In this document: piece by piece, positions 32,143 through 45,000 of the stretch
How the letters are laid out: every line of letters begins with the position of its first letter
Position numbering within the stretch: the stretch's first letter is position 1
DNA from: Sceloporus undulatus
Lineage: Eukaryota > Chordata > Lepidosauria > Squamata > Phrynosomatidae
Length of the DNA stretch: 64,000 nt
Direction: 5' to 3'
NCBI RefSeq assembly: GCF_019175285.1
Contig: NC_056527.1
Span: 117,209,343-117,273,342, forward strand
Notes under the pieces: generated by a model
What the model was told of the DNA's origin: nothing
Databases searched by the model: none
The model's input: only the letters and a program-made list of their open reading frames with translations
Program-made: the position numbers and the translations under genes

Positions 32143-32500
32143 AGAATCATAGAATCATAGGGTTTGAAGAGACCCCAAGGGCCATCCAGTCCAACTTCCT
32201 TCTGCCATGCAGGAATTCTCAATCCAAGCAACCCCAACAGATGGCCATCCAGCCTCTGTTTAAAGACCTCCAAAGAAGGAGACTCAAAGGCAGCATCTTC
32301 CACTGTTGAACAGCCCTTACTGTCAGGAAGTTCCTCATGTTGAGGTGGAATCTCTTTTCCTGTAGTTTGCATCCATTGCTCCATTTCATATTCTCTGGAG
32401 CAGCAGAAAACAAGCCTGCTCCATCCTCAATAATATATCATATCTCTTCAAATATCTAAACAGGGCTATCATATCACCCCTTAACCTTCTCTTCCCCATC
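32143..32500 (-). mobile_element. CR1 LINE 3' end
   Basis: catagaatcatagaatcata tail and complementary ORF2 end (aagacctccaaagaaggaga). Confidence 0.82.
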
Positions 32501-32504
32501 TAAG

Positions 32505-32612
32505 CTCTGGTGCCACAGCAAACTGCAGTTCCCAGAATTCCATAGCATTGAGCCATGGCAGTCAAAGCAGTGTCAAACTGGATTATTTCTGCAATGTGGA
32601 TGCAGCCTCAGA
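32505..32612. mobile_element. Right half of a fold-back MITE
   Basis: Starts at tctggtgccacagcaaactg inside the CR1 boundary; ends caatgtggatgcagcc. Confidence 0.6.
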
Positions 32613-32913
32613 GACAGCAGCAGGGACACTGTAGCTAACAGCTGTTAGTACTGTGCAGAAGAAGGCAACGGTAAACCGCACCAGAAGCCTTTTAACTTTG
32701 GAAAACCTCAAATGAAACAAGCAACAGTGCTTGGAAGATGAAGCTCCCAGGTCAGCAGAGGACAAGTTTCCATAGCTCTGTGGCTAAGACGGTTTTCTTC
32801 AGACAGGCTCTGAAAACAAATAGTGTTTTAAAAACAGGCTGGTTAATCTGTACTGTTCGAATGGCATTTTTTAAAGCCCTTTTTCCTTTCAATTGCCTTT
32901 TATTCTTTTAATG

Positions 32914-33007
32914 CAGCGGTTCCCAAACTTTGGTCCTCCAGATGTTTTGGACTTCAGCTCCCAGAATTCCTTACTGCTGGCCAAGCTGGGAAGGGCTTCT
33001 GGGAGCT
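32914..33007 (+). mobile_element. Half of a palindromic hAT-type MITE
   Basis: cagcggttcccaaactttgg start. The full form is at 48264. Confidence 0.5.
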
Positions 33008-33180
33008 AAGGGAGCCCAGTTGGCGCAGTGATTAAATGCTGGTACTTCAGCCGCTCACTTACAGCCACAAGGTTGTGAGTTCGATCAGACAGCAGCTCCA
33101 AGGTCGACTCAGCCTGGCATCCTTCTGAGGAGGTCGCTAAAATGAGTGCCCAGTTTGTTGAGGACAATTGGCTTACACAT
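33007..33180 (+). mobile_element. tRNA-derived SINE (second type)
   Basis: Head ggcgcagtgattaaatgctg and B-box-like gttgtgagttcgatc; different body from Sauria SINE. Confidence 0.65.
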
Positions 33181-33227
33181 TGTAGACTGGTTAGAGACTA
33201 CTTAGTTCAGTATGAAGCAATATAGAA

Positions 33228-33595
33228 AGGTGACAAGAGGTGATATGACAGCCTTGTTTAAATACTTGAAGGGATGTCATATTGTTTTCTGATGCTCCAG
33301 AGACTAGGACCCAATGGAGCAATGGATGCAAGCTCCAGGAAAAGAGATTCCAGCTCAACATTAGGAGGAACTTCTCAACAGTAAGGGCTATTTGACAGTG
33401 GAACAAATTTCCTTGGAGAGTGGTGGAGTCTCCTTCTTTGGAGGTCTTTAAACAGAGGCTGGATGGCCATTGGTCAATGGGGATGCTTTGACTGAGAGTT
33501 CCTGCATGGCAGAATGGGGTTGGACTGGATGGCCCTAGTGGTCTCTTCCAACTCTATGATCCTCTGATTCTAACTGTATGATTCTATGATTTTAA
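33228..33595 (+). mobile_element. CR1 LINE 3' end
   Basis: gaggtgatatgacagccttg to tgattctatgattt; includes a nearly intact C-terminal reading frame remnant. Confidence 0.85.
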
Positions 33596-34211
33596 GAACA
33601 GGCTGGCAGGCATCAGAAGCTTCAGACGCCCCATGGCAGAGTCAGCCTGGCTGGCAGAGGAGGGTGCCTGGCGTCCCTTACATAAAATGGCAAAATCAGG
33701 GCTTGCTATTTGGAATTCAGATTTTTTAAACAGTATTTCCATGCGGCAAAAGCCTAGGCCCAGCCAGAAACAATAGTGATTATTCCTTAAGGGCCTTGAA
33801 GAAAAACACACTCCCCAGACGCCAGGGCTGAGTTTCTGAAGAATATGGAGGAAGGACGCAGAAGGGAGCGGCGGTGGGACGCTTGCAGTCACAGAATGCA
33901 CCCTGCCTGCCTGCCTGAAGGTGTTGTTGTGGGCCCAAAGTGGAGGGGCAGTTAAAGCGGTACCAAACTGGGTTATTTATCCATTGTGGATGCAGCCATA
34001 GGTGAATTAAAGCTCAGGCATACTTCACCTGGGACAGCATGGTGCAGTGGTTTGAGTGCACAATGATGATTTCTCACCCTCTGACAGGTACAGGTTTCTT
34101 TAGCAGCATCAGCATTGAGAGGATGGTGAAAGAGGGCTGGAGGAACACACACCTTTGATGTTGGGTTGCAAAAATATGTCTGCAATAAAACTACAAATCT
34201 CTGGATGCCAT

Positions 34212-34450
34212 GGGGGTTTGTTTGGTGAGGCACCCTCACTTTTTTGGCAGCGAAGGCTAAAAGGATCCTGTCGAACTACAAATCCCAGGATTCCACATAA
34301 CTTCCTTTGATGAGGCAACATTACTCTTTTGTCAAAGAAGGCTAAAAAGAGACCCTGCAGAACTACACATTCTAGGATTCCACAGAGCTTCCTTTTGGTG
34401 AGGCAACATCAGTCTTTGTCAGAGACCTTGCAAAAGTACAATATTTACAT
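34212..34450 (+). repeat. Tandem expansion of a MITE-internal unit
   Basis: Three head-to-tail units of ~85-100 bp (starting near 34212, 34299, 34398), each with gtgaggca, aaggctaaaa and aactaca-type blocks from inside the fold-back MITE. Confidence 0.65.
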
Positions 34451-34639
34451 AGGTCATGGGGCTTATAGCCTTTAAAGCGTGCTCAAACCGCGTTGTTTCC
34501 ACCGTGCAGATGCACCCTGAGGCGCTTTCCAGGCACCCAGAGCTTGCAACGCTCAAACCAATGGGTTTCCTCGGAAGCAAGAGTTCCCTGGTGGGTGTCC
34601 TAATTCAACCTCTGCTGCTCCTTCTGCGCCTGCGCCGTC

Positions 34640-34932
34640 CTAAGCCTTTTTGGAGCCCTGATCAAAGAGCCTCTGGGATGGAGGGGGCGTGGCTTCCTCT
34701 TGCAAGCCCCGCCCCCTTCGAATCCTGCAACCTTGTATCTCCTCGGCTGCCTTTGATCGCTGCTGGCGGTACGTGCGCTGCAACTGGGGACCTTTCGGGG
34801 GGGGTCCCTATGCTCCCTCCCTTTGGAGGAAGAAAAAGGGGGCTTTGCAAGAGAAAGGGGGGTCTCCTCGGGTGCAAAAACGCCCGATGCATCCATGCCA
34901 GGGCTTTGGGGGTCGAGGGAGGGGGAGGAAAG
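34640..34932 (+). promoter_or_regulatory. CpG-rich candidate promoter and non-coding exon 1 of SLC16A13
   Basis: This GC- and CpG-rich stretch contains GC-box-like sites (gggcgtggc near 34685, ccccgcccc near 34708). A strong donor AAAG|GTAAGG follows 34932. The stretch carries no recognised repeat. SLC16A13 needs a non-coding exon upstream of its acceptor at 37667, and this is the only CpG-island-like sequence nearby that is not inside a transposon. Placement by inference. Confidence 0.45.
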
Positions 34933-35905
34933 GTAAGGGTTTTCAATGGGGGGGGAGGGTTACAGTTTAAACCAGGGGGGTGGTCTGGGCTGTGGATGCT
35001 TGCAAGACCCATCATGCAGAAAGTTGCCCTTTATGACCCCTGATCCTCTCCCCTCCAGAGGAGGAGGAAACAGCTGGGAACGTTGCATTAGTCATATTTA
35101 TTTGTATCTTTAATTCATTTAGTCAAGGCAGACCATTCAGAGCTTTTCTATTCCTCCCCCCCCCATAACCCCTCCCCCCCCCCCCCTTCAGACGTTTCTG
35201 GCCCATGACATACATACATACATACATATATATATATATCCATTCATTTGGTCAATGCAGACCATTCAGAGCTTTCCTATCCCACCCCCACATTTATTTA
35301 TTACCATTTAACCCCTGATCCTCTCCCCTTCAGACATTTCTGTTCCATTATTTATATGTATTGATTGACATTTAATTATCTTTTTAATTTCTTTGGCCAG
35401 TTCAGACCACAAAGAGCTTTCCTATTCCCCCACTAATCCTCTCCCCTTCAGGTGCTTCTGTTGCATTATTTATATCTATCTATTTATATTTATTTATATC
35501 TTTAATTTCTTTGGTCAGAGCAGACCAAGAAGAGCTTTCCTGCCCTCCATCCTTACAAATGTTTCCAGCTTTTTTTTTGGGGGGGGGGGGGTTCCTGTTT
35601 TTAAAGCTGTTTTTTCTCTTTTGTCATTTTTAAAACAGGGGCCTTTGGCTAAACAATATAGTCATTGCTCTCCTCCTCCTCTTCCTGATCAAGCTTTAAA
35701 AGACAGATCTCTGGATCTCTAGCTCCACTGGATTCCCTTCCATGGCCCAGAAGCTTTTGGAAAGCAGATCCAGGCTTTGCTGCAGCTGACCAAGGGGTGA
35801 GTCTCTGCAAATAGATCAGTTGGAGGGCACTGGCCTCCTTCCTAGTTTCTGTATGTTTTTCACTTTTCTCTTTCACCTCTCCTCCAATGACCCCAAGGAG
35901 ACCCA

Positions 35906-36419
35906 GGGTGCATCTACACTGCAGAAACAGCATAGTTTGACATTGCTTAATTGCCCTGGCTCCATGCTATAGGATCCTGGGATTTGTAGTTTATTGTGGC
36001 ACTGCCAGAAAGGGCTAAATATCTCACAAAACTACAAATCCCAGAATTCCATAGCACAGAGCCATGACAGCATCAAACTGCTCTAATTCTGCAGTGTACA
36101 GTCAGCCCTCCACATTTGCAGCTTTGACTTTTGCAAGTTTGATGATTCACAGATCTAGGAATATCCTCCAATGCAACTTTAGTGGAAATTAACCACAGAG
36201 TTGCAGTGGTTATTTATAGGTATTTATAGGTCTGTGGTCAACATCTGATGGATGTTGACCATAGAGTTGTGCTGGAGAAACTGGAGATTCCTAGAGAGGT
36301 GTTGTCTCAGGTTTTATACACACACACACACACAGTTTTTATTTGTGGCTTTCCCACTTTCACGGGGGTCCTGTGCCCCTAACCCAAATGAATATGGAGG
36401 GCCTACTGTAGATGCAGCC
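35906..36419. mobile_element. Fold-back MITE split by a mariner-type MITE
   Basis: Left end gggtgcatctacactgcag at 35906. The right end ctgcagtg-ta-gatgcagcc is cut at its TA by the element 36099-36408. Confidence 0.8.
36099..36408 (+). mobile_element. Mariner-type MITE with TA duplications
   Basis: cagtcagccctccacatttg start and gagggcctactg end, TA on both sides. Confidence 0.8.
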
Positions 36420-36512
36420 ATACAATATAGGCTGTATCTACATTGCAGACACCACTTTGGCGAAACGGAAGAATCACCCTGGCTCAGCATGAAAATCCCA
36501 CCTACCATTTGT

Positions 36513-36801
36513 GGCTGTGTGCCTTCAAGTCACAGGTTTTCATAGCAAGGTTTATTCCTAGAAGGTTTGCTGTTGCCTTCCATTGGGGCTGAGAGTGTGA
36601 CTTTTCCAAGGATTTGCAGGGCCCAGCGTGGGATTTGAACCTTGGTCTCCCAGAGCCCTAGACCAACACTTCTAGACCACATTAGTGCTTAAGATTTAGT
36701 CTGCGGAGGTTTGCCGTGACCTTTCTCTGAGGTTGAGAGAATGTAATTTGCCCAGTGTCACCCAGTGGGTTTCCACAGCTGAACCAGGATCTCCTAGAGA
36801 C
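36513..36801 (-). mobile_element. Two adjacent Sauria SINE fragments
   Basis: Fragments ~36513-36682 and ~36702-36801, both complement orientation, each with cccagtgggtttcc- or ggatttgaaccttggtctcc-type blocks. Confidence 0.7.
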
Positions 36802-36853
36802 TGATTTATTTATTGGATTTATATCCCACCTTTCTTCCAAAATGGGAGTCCTT

Positions 36854-37253
36854 GGGGCCAGTCATACTTACATTTTTTGCACGGAGAGATTCACATCTGT
36901 GAATCAATTCAAAATCAGTTAACAGTTCCCACTACATTTTAAGGCAGTGAATCTCTCCATGGCGTTTAAATCCAGTCTGAAGTTCTCATTTGCCATTGTT
37001 TTAGATCAAAATGGAAGCGCCTCCATTTCCTGAACGGTGGCTGGGCGATCCGAATTGATCCGATAGCTTACTCACAGTATCAGAGATGCAGATTGTTGTG
37101 GTTCCAGTGGGATCCAGTGTCAAATGCACTGGTTTAAATGGACTTTTCGGTTGCCTCCCGCAACAAACTGCATTGAGTACAATCGGTGCAAGTTTGAACA
37201 ACAGGGAAATAACCCAGTTTCCAAAACAGGTTATTTTGTAGTTTGAATAGGCC
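36854..37253. mobile_element. Diverged relative of the gggcc-cattcc elements
   Basis: ggggccagtcatacttac start and gtttgaataggccc end, 400 bp. An L2-type tail (36805-36852) precedes it. Confidence 0.45.
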
Positions 37254-37282
37254 CTTGTCCAGCACTTATACAACAACAAAAT

Positions 37283-37605
37283 GCTGGCTCTCATTGGCAA
37301 GATTTCTTTGGTTTGCCATGGCCTTCCTCTGAGGTTGAGAGAGTATGGCTTGCCCAAGATCACTCAGTAATTTTCCTTGGGCAAAGGGGGATTTGAACCC
37401 TGGTCTCTTGAGATCTTAGCCCAACACTTAAACCACTGCACCCTTCTCCCCTTCCTAGGGCAAGATTTCTTCCAAGGAGGATTGCCACCATTGCTTTCCC
37501 CTGAGGCTGTGAGAGTGTGACTTGCATGAAATCAATCAAGAGGTTTCCATGGCTGAGCAGGGATTGGAACCCTGGTCTTCCAAAATCCGCATCCAATACT
37601 CCCAA
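37283..37605 (-). mobile_element. Two adjacent Sauria SINE fragments next to SLC16A13
   Basis: Fragments ~37283-37440 and ~37455-37603, complement orientation, ending 60 bp before the SLC16A13 coding-exon acceptor. Confidence 0.75.
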
Positions 37606-37671
37606 GTACAATTGTGCTTTTAAAGAATAGTTTTCTCTGTATTATCACCATCCTTTATCCCTGCAGGATCC

Positions 37672-37882
37672 ATGCCGGTGCCGGTTGTGGTCCAGGCGGA
37701 GGCCCCTGATGGAGGCTGGGGATGGATGATTGTGCTAGCGGCTTTCCTCCAGTCCGCCTTGGTCTTCGGCGTGATCCGCTCTTTTGGGGTCTTCTTTGTG
37801 GAGTTCGTGACCCACTTTGGAGAGTTGTCGGGACGCATCTCCTGGATCACATCCATCGGGATCGCTGTGCAACAATTTGCTA
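37672..37882 (+). CDS. SLC16A13: SLC16A13 first coding exon
   Basis: 70 codons plus one base, from [11 protein letters not shown] through PDGGWGW to AVQQFA. The first base of the split Ser codon (A|GC) is here, and the donor is GTTAGT. Confidence 0.9.
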
Positions 37883-38673
37883 GTTAGTCCGAATGAGGGA
37901 GGGAAGGAGGATTCAGTTCCTTGGGAGCTTATGGGCCAAATTTGCAAGAGCTGTTTAGGACTACAAAGCCATAGTACAAAACTGTAGCTGGCTGAGGGAT
38001 TCTGGGAGCTATAGTCCAAAGAAGTAAAATATTTTGTAGGCGGTCAAGAAGAGCCAGCATCGTGTAGTGGTTTGTGCCTTGGACTAGGACATTGGCAGAA
38101 CAGGGTTCGAATTCTCAGCTCAGCCATGGAAACCCAATGGGTGCCCTTGGGCAATTCACGCTCTCTCAGCCCCAAGGATGGCAATGGCAAACCTCCTCTG
38201 AAAAAACCTGCCTAGAAAACCCAGTGATAAGTTCACCTTAAGATTGCCATAAATGAGAAAAATGACTTGAAGGTACACAACAACAACAACAACAACATAG
38301 GGAGAAATTATGATCCTCTATGTGCTGAAAAAACGTCTTTTGGCTGTGGCTGCTGTGATGTGGTGGAAGCCTTCACATTTTTGTTTCTTACAATTATACC
38401 TTGCCTTCTCCCAAAAATAGGAGTCAAGGCAGTGATCACAGAGAGGGCTGGATTTGCCTTGCTAGGAGGCTGTGATTTAAAATAATATATCATATATACA
38501 CACAGTCCCCCTTCCTAACTTGCGGATCTGAGATCCGTGACCTTGAATATCCGCAGAGGGGGGACCTTCGCTTTCAATGCCGCACGCACGGGGATGTGCC
38601 CCATTCAAGCCTATGGGGCTTGAATAGGCACGAGCCTCCATTTTTGTGGGGCAGTCCGGAACAAAGGACCAAC

Positions 38674-38706
<33 letters not shown>

Positions 38707-41700
38707 ATACATACATACACAGACAAAAACACACACAGAGAGACACACACACATTAAGCAATCGTCTGTTGAGACATTCTGACCTAGATCATATATTTGA
38801 CCCTAGGTTCCTTCTGGAAATTATATCTCTCCATAACATGTGATCCCAGCGAAAGAGCAAATTCTGATGAATTATTAACAAATTCAATAAATGGAAACCA
38901 AACATTGAAAACATTGTTTCTGTTTGTTGCCAGTTCTATATCACAGAAGAAGTTAGCTTTTTGTTGTTATTGTTGTTAAAAGCCATATTCCAGATTCACA
39001 TGTCCATGTTTCTACTGAGCGCTTATTCAGAGATTTCCACTATAGGCTAATAGTCAAAGACTTCCGCTCCAGAGTAATTTCAAGTCTTTCAGATAGACAT
39101 AATTCTTTATGATTCAATACAATACCTTGGTCAATAAACAGAGGGTCACCTTATCTAAAATTCCAAAATCCAAAATTGTCCACATGGATGGCTGTGACAG
39201 AGACACCTTTGCTTTTCTGGTGGTTCAAAATTTGTTTCATGCACACACACAAATTTCAAAAATAATATCTATAAAATTAACTTTGGGCTATGTTTATAAG
39301 GTGTATACCAAACATAAATGAATTTAATGTTTAGACTTAGGTCCCATCTCCAAGAGATCTTGTTAGGCAGATGCAAATATCCCCAAATCTGAAAAACTCC
39401 AAAATACTTCCGGTCCCAAGCAGATAAGGGAGACTCAGCCTGTATTTCTGAGCATTTTTGCAAGGCAGCCCCATGGAGAGAGCATTGTATTAGTCTACTC
39501 TAGGCTTTTTCACAGCTGTAATGAATGGAGAGGTAGGTTCAGAGATAGGATCTTGGCACAGTATGAAATGTCTCTGGAAGAACTGGAAGGTGATATTTTT
39601 CCCCCTAAGAAAGGTATTAAATTAAAGCAAGAATTTAATCAGTTCCTTACTTGACTTAAACTTTCAGGAGAAGGAATTAAAGCCATGATGTGGTACTACT
39701 TGCAGTCAGTGTGGAAACAGTGCTCCATGTAACACAAGCGTGGCAATCGTGCAGCTCTCCAGTCGTTGTTTGACTGCAACCCCCATCAGCCCTAGCAAAG
39801 CCAATGATGCAGAATGCTGAGAGCTGCAGTCCAGCAACAGCTGGAAAGTCCCACAGCTCCCAACCCTGGCATGATAGAAAGGTGCTAATGGATTTGTCCT
39901 TCTTTGACAGGCCCGGTGGGCAGCGCCTTAAGCTCTCGCTATGGTGCGCGCGCCGTCATCATGGCCGGCGGGTTTTTCTCTGGCCTGGGGTTTCTGTTGG
40001 CCTCATTTGCTACCTGCCTGGCTCACCTGTACCTCTGCATTGGGCTTCTGTCAGGTAAGTTCCCAGTGAAAACAGCATCCTTTGCATACAGACCAGTTAC
40101 CTGTGCCTATCCAGAGATTGGAACTACAGTCTTCCAAAATCCCAAGTATAGTTGTGCTTTTTAAGAATAGATTTCTCTGTATTATCACAGCAGGATCCAC
40201 CAGGTTAAAAACAATCTGCATTTTGGAGAGACCCTCATTCTGCAGCTGGGGAATGATGGGAGGTATAGTTGGACACAGTCGGAGGCTTGGGGGAATATGT
40301 TATGCAAAATCAGCTGTCCCCCAAACCTCTGGCTGTGTCCCACTATACTTCCCATCATCCCTAGCCACAGTGGCTGGGGATGGTGGGTGGTGTAGTCCAC
40401 CACGATTGGATCGCTCCTGATTGGGAAAGGCTGCATTAAGTGAAGTCAGTCTGTATTTTGTTCATCATATTACTTAGTTCATTGAAATGTAATTGCTCAA
40501 TTTTATTTTGCTTCGAGGATGGGAGTGTTTTTTTAAAAAAGGGGGCTGAAATGCAGGTGAACAAGGGAAGGTTGGAGAAGAAAAGCCAGTCTTCGCAATA
40601 AATCAGCTAAAGTTCAGTTACTCAGGTTTAGTTACCAAAGAGATAACGGGAAAAACAGGTTTTCCTATGAAGATGCAAAATTAGCTGGTGTGAGAGAACA
40701 GCAAGGTCTCTTTCAAAATGGCTGCCAAGGGTCTCCTTAGAAGACCTGGCAAAATATATTGGACTATTGAGGGTAAGGGTGGTGTGTGGGAGACGTTGGC
40801 CCTGGTGTTCCCAACCTAGAAGACCACTTGAGGGAACATTTAGTTTGAAGCCTGCCATCTTGGAAAAGGGAAATGGGGCGTAGATGTCGTCCATGGTAAC
40901 ATCCTTTACTTGCACTTCCATCTCTTGCCAGGTTTTGGCTGGGCCTTGGTCTTCACACCTTCACTGGCTTCAGTGGCCCGATACTTCAAGAAGCGGCGAA
41001 CGCTGGCCACCAGCCTGGCCTTGACTGGTGTGGGCCTCTCTTCCTTTGCCTTTTCCCCGCTCTTCCAACTCCTGGTGGACACCTATGCTTGGCGTGGGGC
41101 CCTCATGATCGTAGCCGGCATGTCCTTCAACCTGATTGTGTGTGGTGCCCTCATCCGGCCACTGACCCTCAAGGAGGACCTCTCTTGTCCGTTGGGTGGA
41201 GACCCCGAAAAGCCATGTTGGAAGAAGTTGTCCTCTCTCTTTGGCCTACACCTCCTCTTCCACTGGCCTTTCATGCGCTTCGTCTTGGCCGTTACTCTTG
41301 TCAACACTGGCTACTTCATCCCCTACGTCCACTTAGTGGCCCGGGCCAGGGAGCTTGGCTTTGACGAGTACCAGGCTGCCTTCTTAATGTCCGTGGCAGC
41401 TGTGGCCGACCTCTCCGGCCGCCTCTTCTCTGGCTGGCTGGGGAACTGCAGGGCTTTCCGCTTGATCCACATCTTGGTGACGTGGACTTCCTTGACGGGT
41501 GTCGCCTTACTGCTGATTCCATGGGGCCGCACCTATGCTCTCCTGGTGGCCATCAGCCTCGGCTACGGGTTCTTCTCCGGAGCCCTCACGCCCGTGGTCT
41601 TCTCCATCATTCCAGAGATCGTGGGCATTGGGAACATCTTCAGCTCTATGGGGCTCCTGCAAATGATCGAGAGCATCGGAGGCCTCCTGGGGTCACCCCT

Positions 41701-42065
41701 CTCTGGTAGGCAGGAGATCCCTTAATCCACAGCACTACCCACCAAAAAATAACCAGGGGTGCTTTTTTGGACTTAGGGGGCCATATTGGCCTCCTGGAAG
41801 AACTTAGGGAGCTGAAGTGGAGTCATCCACACAAATCAAAATAGGTTATTATTTTTTAATTTTTATTTTATAATTTTGTAATTTTTATACATACACATAC
41901 ACACACACACATGCCTCAAAGCAAATCCATGTACCAGTAAACAAAATCTATATATGTTTCTTTTGAGAGAGAGAGAGAAATGTACAGGTTTTGTTTATAT
42001 GGATTTGGTTTGGATGTATATATATGTATAGAGAGAAAGAGAGAGAGAAATGTATAGGTTTTGTT

Positions 42066-42096
<31 letters not shown>

Positions 42097-45000
42097 GGGG
42101 GGGTTATATAGATTTGCTTTCTAGTGTGTCTATATATATATGTATATACATACACACACAGACACAGTTGGTTTGCTTGTGTGTGTGTGTGTGTGTGTGT
42201 GTACAGTAGCAATAGCAAGTACATTTCTTTCCACATTTTCTGGGGATGGGGCAAGGACCCCATGAAAAAGATGGAAAAACTGCAAATAAAGAGACCACTA
42301 TTTTTTTACCTGAAAGAGTCCTCTAGGGACTCTAGGTCCTCCAGCGCAACTTTGTGGCATCTTCTGGCAGAAGCTGACCAAGAATGCATTGGAGGACCTA
42401 CAAATGCATAGAGAAGTGTTTTCTCTAGGAATCTGTAGGTCCTCCGGTGTGTCTCTATGGTCCCTTCTGGCAGATTTTGCGCTGGAGGATCTAGCATACC
42501 TAAAGAGAACAATTAGTCAAAACTGTGATTAATAAAATCCACAAAAGTCAAATCACAAATGTGGAGGGCAGATTCTGTGTGTGTGTGTGTGTCTGTCTGT
42601 CTGTGTATGTGTGTGTGTTGTGTGTGTGTATATATATATAGCAAGCCAACAGGACTTCTCCCATACATGCACCCGCCCCATACACAGCTTCCAGACTACT
42701 TTGGTATCTGCTGGGTTTGGTTAAGGACCCCCCCATGGATGCAAATCTGTGAATGCTCAAGTCCCATTATATACAATGGGTGTAGTAAATGAGTATCCTT
42801 TATATTAAATTGCAAATCAAGGTTTGCTTTTTGGACTTTATATTTTGGAATATTTTCAAGCCATGGACGGTTGAATCCATGGATCACGAATCTGTGGATA
42901 CAGAGAACTTGACTACAATAATAATACGTATATATATCTTTTCTCTTACAGTTAAAGTTTCTTTCTATATCTTTTCTTAACAAAGGGGCTCAAGAGACTG
43001 CCCCAAAAGGGCAGCCTGTGGCTGCCCATTTTTCTGATGCAAGGAGGCTGCACCAACCAAACACTGCAGCCTCCATCAGGACTAAAAAGAACCCACTGAA
43101 AGCAGGTTCTCTGTAGTCTGAGTGCCAGGTGCCATCGTTGCGCCATTGGCGCACTAGCACACACTGATGACATACACATAGCGTGGTGATGTTTGGACAC
43201 TGCGCTGCACCTGCATCATCATGATGGTCCCCATGTGGATGGAGCCATGCCATGATGGCACCAGCGGTGCAAAGTAGAGCTTGGGAGCGTGCGGACGCAC
43301 TGCACTCCCAAGCCCTAAAATTGGCCCCAGACTGACATTTTGCAGAAGTCTGTGCTGGGCCAAAGTTTCTTTCAAAGTTTAAAATATACAGCGAAACAAT
43401 TCAGATCATGAGAACGTTATAAATATTAAATATAAAATTAAACTAACACCAGAGTTACAAACAGCACAGAGAACATTAAACAAATAGGTGCATACAAGGC
43501 TAAATCTGGCCCTTGGATCTTCCAAGGGGCATTTTGAGGCAAATTCTCTTTTCTGAGAAAACAGCCTTCCTCCAGCCATATATTTCCCCACCCCGACTTA
43601 AATCAAATTGTAATTCAAATCCTGACTTAAATGGTTTCTCTGATGAACTCCGTTTTAATGGCAGGAACCACAGTTGAAATCATGAGTTAGGAAATTCTGT
43701 TTCATGGTTATCTCATAGTAGAAGGACCTTATAGTGTAATATAATATCTGTGCTGTTTAATGCATATTCAGAGAGAAAGGTTTCATTAGAAGGAAGATAA
43801 CACTGATCAATTATTCTGAATGGGTTTTAGATTAATTTTCTGTACATCAAATAATTTTTGTTCATCCTTGGTCTTTATATCCAGACTCCTCCATGGACTT
43901 CATATCTATTCAATCTCCCCAAATTTTCTATTCATTGACCTTCTCTGTCTTGCATTTAGAGGGAAAGCCGAGGGGTAGAATTTATACCACCGACAGAATA
44001 CTGTAGAAACAATTAGTTCATTTCTCATCACCCTAAACTGCTATTAATGTATTCAGCGACTATAATTAGAAGTTGTGTAATTAGTACTCATGATGATATC
44101 TTTGACCTCGGGCCTTGTTTTAACAATTGTTCTAGGAAAGTTTTGTAATCTGATTTCAGCTTCAACCATCAGATGTACCCCCCCCCCCCAAAAAAAACAT
44201 ATTTTTTCCTAAAAGAAAATTGTAATGAACACTGGAACAATTATTTTGAGTCATAAGATTCAGTCGAATTCAGTGCTTGGTTAAAAGTGGGTTCTGTCTG
44301 GGTGAAACCTGTGTTGTAATCATCAAGAGTGCTATTGAACATGGGCTAAATATGGCTAAATCCATTCACCTAGAAATTAATCACTCAATGCAGGACATAG
44401 GTGAGTCTTTTTCACAACCTGGTGTCCTGATAATGTTGGACTATAAGTCCCAGAATCCCCAAGCCAAGTACAGAGGACATCACAGTTGGAAAAGCTGAGC
44501 TAAACCATGTCTACTCTAGCCAGCATCCACATTTCCACCAAGAAGAAGGGTGGGTACAGTGTGACCTTCCAGAGGTTGTTGGACTGCAACTCCCAGCATT
44601 CCTCACCAATGTCCATGTTGGATAGGGGATGGTGGGAGTTATAGTCAGACAACATCAAAAAGGTGTCATCTTGTCCATTCCTCTTCATGATCCAGTCTGT
44701 GATCAGTGGTTGTATTTAGCGGTGAAGGGGTCACTAATTGTAGGTTCTAGGTTTGTCTTGGAACTTGGGTTCTAGGTTTGTCTTGCACATTTGCCTCAGA
44801 GCTTGGGTTCTAGATTTGGTCATTCTAACTTACCTGCTCTTCTTTCTTTCTTTCTCCCAGGTTTTCTGAGGGATGTAACAGGTGACTACGTCGTCTCGTT
44901 CTTGGCTGCTGGGTCTTTCCTCTTAACCGGCAGCTTAGTTCTGGTTACTATGCCCAACTTCTTCACCTGCTTGGCTCCACTGGCTTTGCAAGAACCCAGT

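Noticed and set aside
34456-35043. 195-codon open frame on the + strand
   Set aside because: It lies in a CpG-rich promoter-like stretch with splice donor and poly-G runs; the protein text is low complexity.
37672-37887. 71-codon stand-alone gene
   Set aside because: This is the first coding exon of SLC16A13; the in-frame stop lies just past the donor.
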